Assembly: GCA_028274465.1 (NCBI GenBank)
Contig: CM051455.1
Coordinates: forward strand, 131,970,096 to 132,034,095
Direction of reading: 5' to 3'
DNA length: 64,000 bases
DNA from: Plantago ovata
Lineage: Eukaryota; Streptophyta; Magnoliopsida; Lamiales; Plantaginaceae
Numbering within the stretch: position 1 is the first letter of the stretch; the number at the start of each line of letters is the position of its first letter. Shown here in pieces: positions 60,827-64,000 of the stretch. The notes below the pieces were generated by a model, which worked only from the letters and a program-made list of their open reading frames with translations, did no database searches and was not told where the DNA came from. The translations under genes and the position numbers were made by a program.

Positions 60827-63280
60827 TTAAGCCTTATAAACATGAGCTGCCAACCTGGGCCTGGGGTGCACCATCAACGGCTCATGACGCTGTAGTGTCA
60901 GCCCATAAGCTTCCTCCATGTTTAACTTCTCCGGTAACTGTCCGTTAGCCAGATCGAAATCGAAAGCATGGATCAAACTAGCAGTTAGCAGCTGAACCAT
61001 GCGTATCCCCAAGCTCATCCCAGCACAAATCCTACGACCCGCCCCAAATGGAATCAGCTCGAAATCATTCCCTTTAACATCAGCATTGGGCTTTTCTCCG
61101 CCCTTCGAGAACCGTTCAGGACGGAACTCTAGTGGATCGGCCCATACGTCTGGATCACGAGCAATAGCCCAAACATTGACAAGAAGTGTGGAACCTTTGG
61201 GAATGTGGTACCCGTTGATTTCACAACTCTCCTGGGCTATTCTTGGCAGGGAGAGAGGGGTGGATGGATGGAGCCGGAATGTTTCCTTGATAATAGCTTG
61301 GAGGTACGTCAGTTGGGACAGATCGGACTCGGTTACAAGCCGGTTAGGACCAACAACAGAGTTCAGCTCTTGTTGGGCCTGAGCCAAGATTTTGGGATGT
61401 CGTATAAGTTCAGCTATGCACCATTCCACTGTGCTAGATGTTGTATCTGTTCCTGCAGCAAACAAATTCTACAAAAGGACCCAAGTTACTTTAAAAATAA
61501 ATGAACTGGTCCTTATATTCTTATCTTTGGTTTATTGGGAAGCAGGGGGCATACCAAAAGCAAGGCTTTGATTTCTGTATCAGTAAGCCTCCCTCCATCA
61601 CCATCATCAACATCTTTCACACTAATAAGTGTGCTCAACAGGTCCGCATGTCCCTTCGTTTCCCCGGAGCTATTGATCTTAGCCTTATGCTCTTCGAGTA
61701 TTTTCGACAGGAACATGTCAAAACGAATGTGGAGCTTCTTCATCTTGGCGCACACTCCTTGAATGTCGAATGGTTCAAGCACAGGGATGAAATCCCCAAG
61801 GTTGAATACACCTACAAATACAAAATTTATTTATATTACAAATAAATTCAGTTCTGTTATATTCAGCTTCATTCAAAATCTGATCAGTTTTGTTTTGTTT
61901 AATTCTATTAGACGAAAATAACAGTTTAGATTTACATAAAAGTGCAAAAATTTAATGAAGTGAAGGGCATAAACCTGCCAAGACCATCAACTCGACGACC
62001 ATTCCCTTGAACTCCTCGGCCTTGACATCACCACCGTCAGAACCATAGCCCACCAGAGGGCGGCCCATCATGACCCGTGAAATCGCATTGGTGGCACATA
62101 CGTTAAGCATTTGACCCAATCGCATCGGATTGCTTCCTCCATTTGCTAGAGCTCCTGCTAGAATTCCAACCTCTTCCTACAAAATTATTTCATTTGTGTA
62201 AGAATTTCCCCATAACATTTTAGTTTAGTTTTGTCACTCCATTATTTTATTTGACAGTACTCCATTCAATTCAATTCACATCTTTTGTTTTGCAATTCAA
62301 TTCACATGACATGGGCCACGATATGGACACATTACACGACATATTTGCACACTATAGCTATTTTTGTCGAGGATACGTACGTGCCAACATCTCCATAGCA
62401 CATTACATGCAAATTCGCAAGTTTTTCATAGTCCGGACCAAGAATATGAATTTTGGGAGTGAAATTACATACTGTATATATAATTGTTTCCTAAGTGTAA
62501 GTTCAAGTGGTAATTTGTTTTTAAAATCGTTAATATTACCTATAAAATATAAAATATTATACATCGAGTCATAGACAAATTCATTAGCATAGAACTACAG
62601 AGAGTCCGGAGTTCAAATCTGGATGGAGTTATAAGTTTGATTTAAGTGTATTTTAGCACTTAAATGATAATTAAAAAAGTCCAATGTCTTTTTTTTTTCT
62701 TTTAAACGGAAAAAAAATTCTTATGAAATAAATAAACGTCAAATCAAATGTTTTTATGATGGTACGAGATTAATTAATTGCCTAGTTAAGAAAAACGAAA
62801 TGATGAATTAAAATAATAATATAATTTAATTACCTCCCTAACATGTCTGAAGTCATCCAAAGCCTTAGCAGAGAACAAGTGCAACGCACAAATCTTCCTC
62901 AACAACCTCCACCTCGCTCCGTACGGCGCAAACACCAAGTCCTGATACTCATACGCCACGTACTTCGCCCCCGCATTCGGTGGCCGGCTCGAAAAATTCG
63001 AGTCGTTCATTTTTAGAAACTGCTCCGCTACGCTTGCTGACGCTGCCACCACCACGTGGACGAATCCCATTTTCAGGTGCATGAGTGGGCCGTAATCCCG
63101 GGCCAGTGCTGCCATGGACTGGTGAGGCTTCGGGCCGAGGTGCGGGAGGTTGCCTACTATGGGCCATGGTGCTGGGCCTGGCGGAAGATTACGGGCTGAA
63201 CGTCGGCCGAGGATGGTGTATAGAAGGGCTAAGATGGATGTGGCTATTGTTATGGAGAGTAGAATGTTATTAGTATCCAT
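60827..63280 (-). CDS. F3'H: Flavonoid 3'-hydroxylase (cytochrome P450 CYP75B)
   Basis: This ER-bound P450 adds the 3'-hydroxyl to the B ring of flavonoids, giving eriodictyol, dihydroquercetin, quercetin and cyanidin-type products. Coding exons in order: 62834-63280, 61975-62176, 61555-61811, 60827-61468 (515 residues, normal length, intact frame). Features: N-terminal membrane anchor (about residues 6-25), proline hinge PPGPAPWP (33-40), VVVAAS (76-81), I-helix AGTDTT (307-312), ExxR as ETFR (364-367), GGEKP, the DVKGNDFELIPFGAGRRICAG heme region (shown here as its parts DVKG and FGAGRRICAG, 443-452) with heme Cys450. VVVAAS, GGEK and DVKG are F3'H hallmarks and separate it from the 3',5'-hydroxylase CYP75A. 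The four-exon layout fits many F3'H genes. The gene looks functional. Confidence 0.95.
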
Positions 63281-64000
63281 TTTAATATTTTTTGGTTTGA
63301 TCTTGGTTTGGAAAAAGTGGCTAGGTAGTATTTATGAAGTACAGTATCTGAATTTTGGGACGGAATGGTCGTTGAGGGGTTTGGTTGAGTGAGAGCTAAA
63401 TAGTGAAGAGTAGTTAACTCTATAATAAAGTTAAACCAACTCTATTCGATTTCGATGGTAAAATAGAGTATGATGATGTGAAAAATAGTTAAACATGTAT
63501 TCAAATTTAGTTACCATATGAGTTTGTTTTCACCAAATGTAGGAGTAAAATAGAGTATTTTATTATTTTTCGTATCTACTTTCAACAAGAATAAAGTAGT
63601 TTTAGAAAATTAAAAAAAGAGAAGAAAAATTGGGTAAGATAGAGTATGATGGTCGAAGATAAAGGGTATTATAGAGTTCGATTTAAGTAGAATGTTGACG
63701 TGACGTAAGATAAAATTTGAGAATTAAAAATAAACATATACTCAATATTTATTTTTCAAAACGACAAATATTACAACCAATCATATACATACGTGCCATG
63801 CTAAATTGTGCCTCGCCACCAAAATAAACTTAGATAGTTTTAGACTTTTAGGTATAGTAATTAATGCACTGTATGTATACACATGTCACATGTGTATACT
63901 ATAGAGGACATTAAATTTTGGGACGTATTCAAAATGTCTCATTCTCTACTTATTTATTTAGAGTATATTATACATCTCTACATACAAACTCCCTCCTCCG
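63281..64000. other. F3'H upstream region with a MITE-like inverted repeat
   Basis: AACTCTATAATA (63416-63427) is matched exactly in inverse by TATTATAGAGTT (63667-63678), spanning 263 bp. Inside and near it, TAA(A/G)ATAGAGTAT occurs three times at about 87-bp spacing (63461, 63548, 63635). No target duplication is clear. No further gene is seen to the window end. Confidence 0.5.
63329..63335 (-). promoter_or_regulatory. Possible TATA box of the F3'H gene
   Basis: ATAAATA on the gene strand lies about 49 bases upstream of the ATG, implying a very short 5' UTR. ACCAAACC, a MYB-like site, lies further upstream near 63380. Both are simple motif matches. Confidence 0.35.

Noticed and set aside
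30484..63280. Biosynthetic or functional cluster linking helicase, X8 and F3'H genes
   Set aside because: The families act in unrelated processes, orientations differ and no shared regulatory motif is visible.

Overview
The window is nuclear DNA of a flowering plant, most likely a core eudicot. It is AT-rich, its genes are intron-rich with long introns, and it holds plant-type LINEs, Stowaway/Tourist MITEs and an Athila-like retroelement. The flavonoid P450 and other plant gene families fit this. An asterid such as Lamiales is possible, but I cannot verify that without a search.

Layout. Positions 1-6582: a minus-strand LTR retrotransposon cut by the left edge, with one LTR, a tRNA-Asp-type primer binding site, a nonsense-interrupted gag-protease gene and no visible pol. 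6583-8998: repeat-rich intergenic DNA. 8999-14791 (minus): a nine-exon PHD-finger gene of the AIPP2/PHD1-like family with an in-frame 39-bp minisatellite and a duplicated exon pair that shares GC splice donors. 14.8-22.4 kb: a transposon graveyard (degenerate LINE, TRIM-like element, RNase H-bearing LINE fragment with a perfect 18-bp target duplication). 22395-28400 (minus): a GPI-anchored X8-domain gene of the plasmodesmata callose-binding type with a 4.5-kb third intron. 30484-59434 (plus): a 49-exon Ski2-like tandem helicase of the ASCC3/Slh1/DExH14 type, read in frame from start to stop (2090 residues), with many transposons in its introns. 60827-63280 (minus): a complete four-exon CYP75B flavonoid 3'-hydroxylase gene.

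The four genes are unrelated housekeeping, regulatory, cell-wall and pigment genes. I see no operon-like or biosynthetic cluster logic. I worked out the gene models by hand from splice signals, reading-frame continuity and recall of family sequences; none was checked by alignment.

I found no new biological system. The points most worth a second look are four apparent GC-AG introns (two in duplicated exons of the PHD gene, two in the helicase), the coding minisatellite, the pol-less retroelement with repeated GC hairpins, and the hairpin-forming transposon in the X8 gene's large intron.
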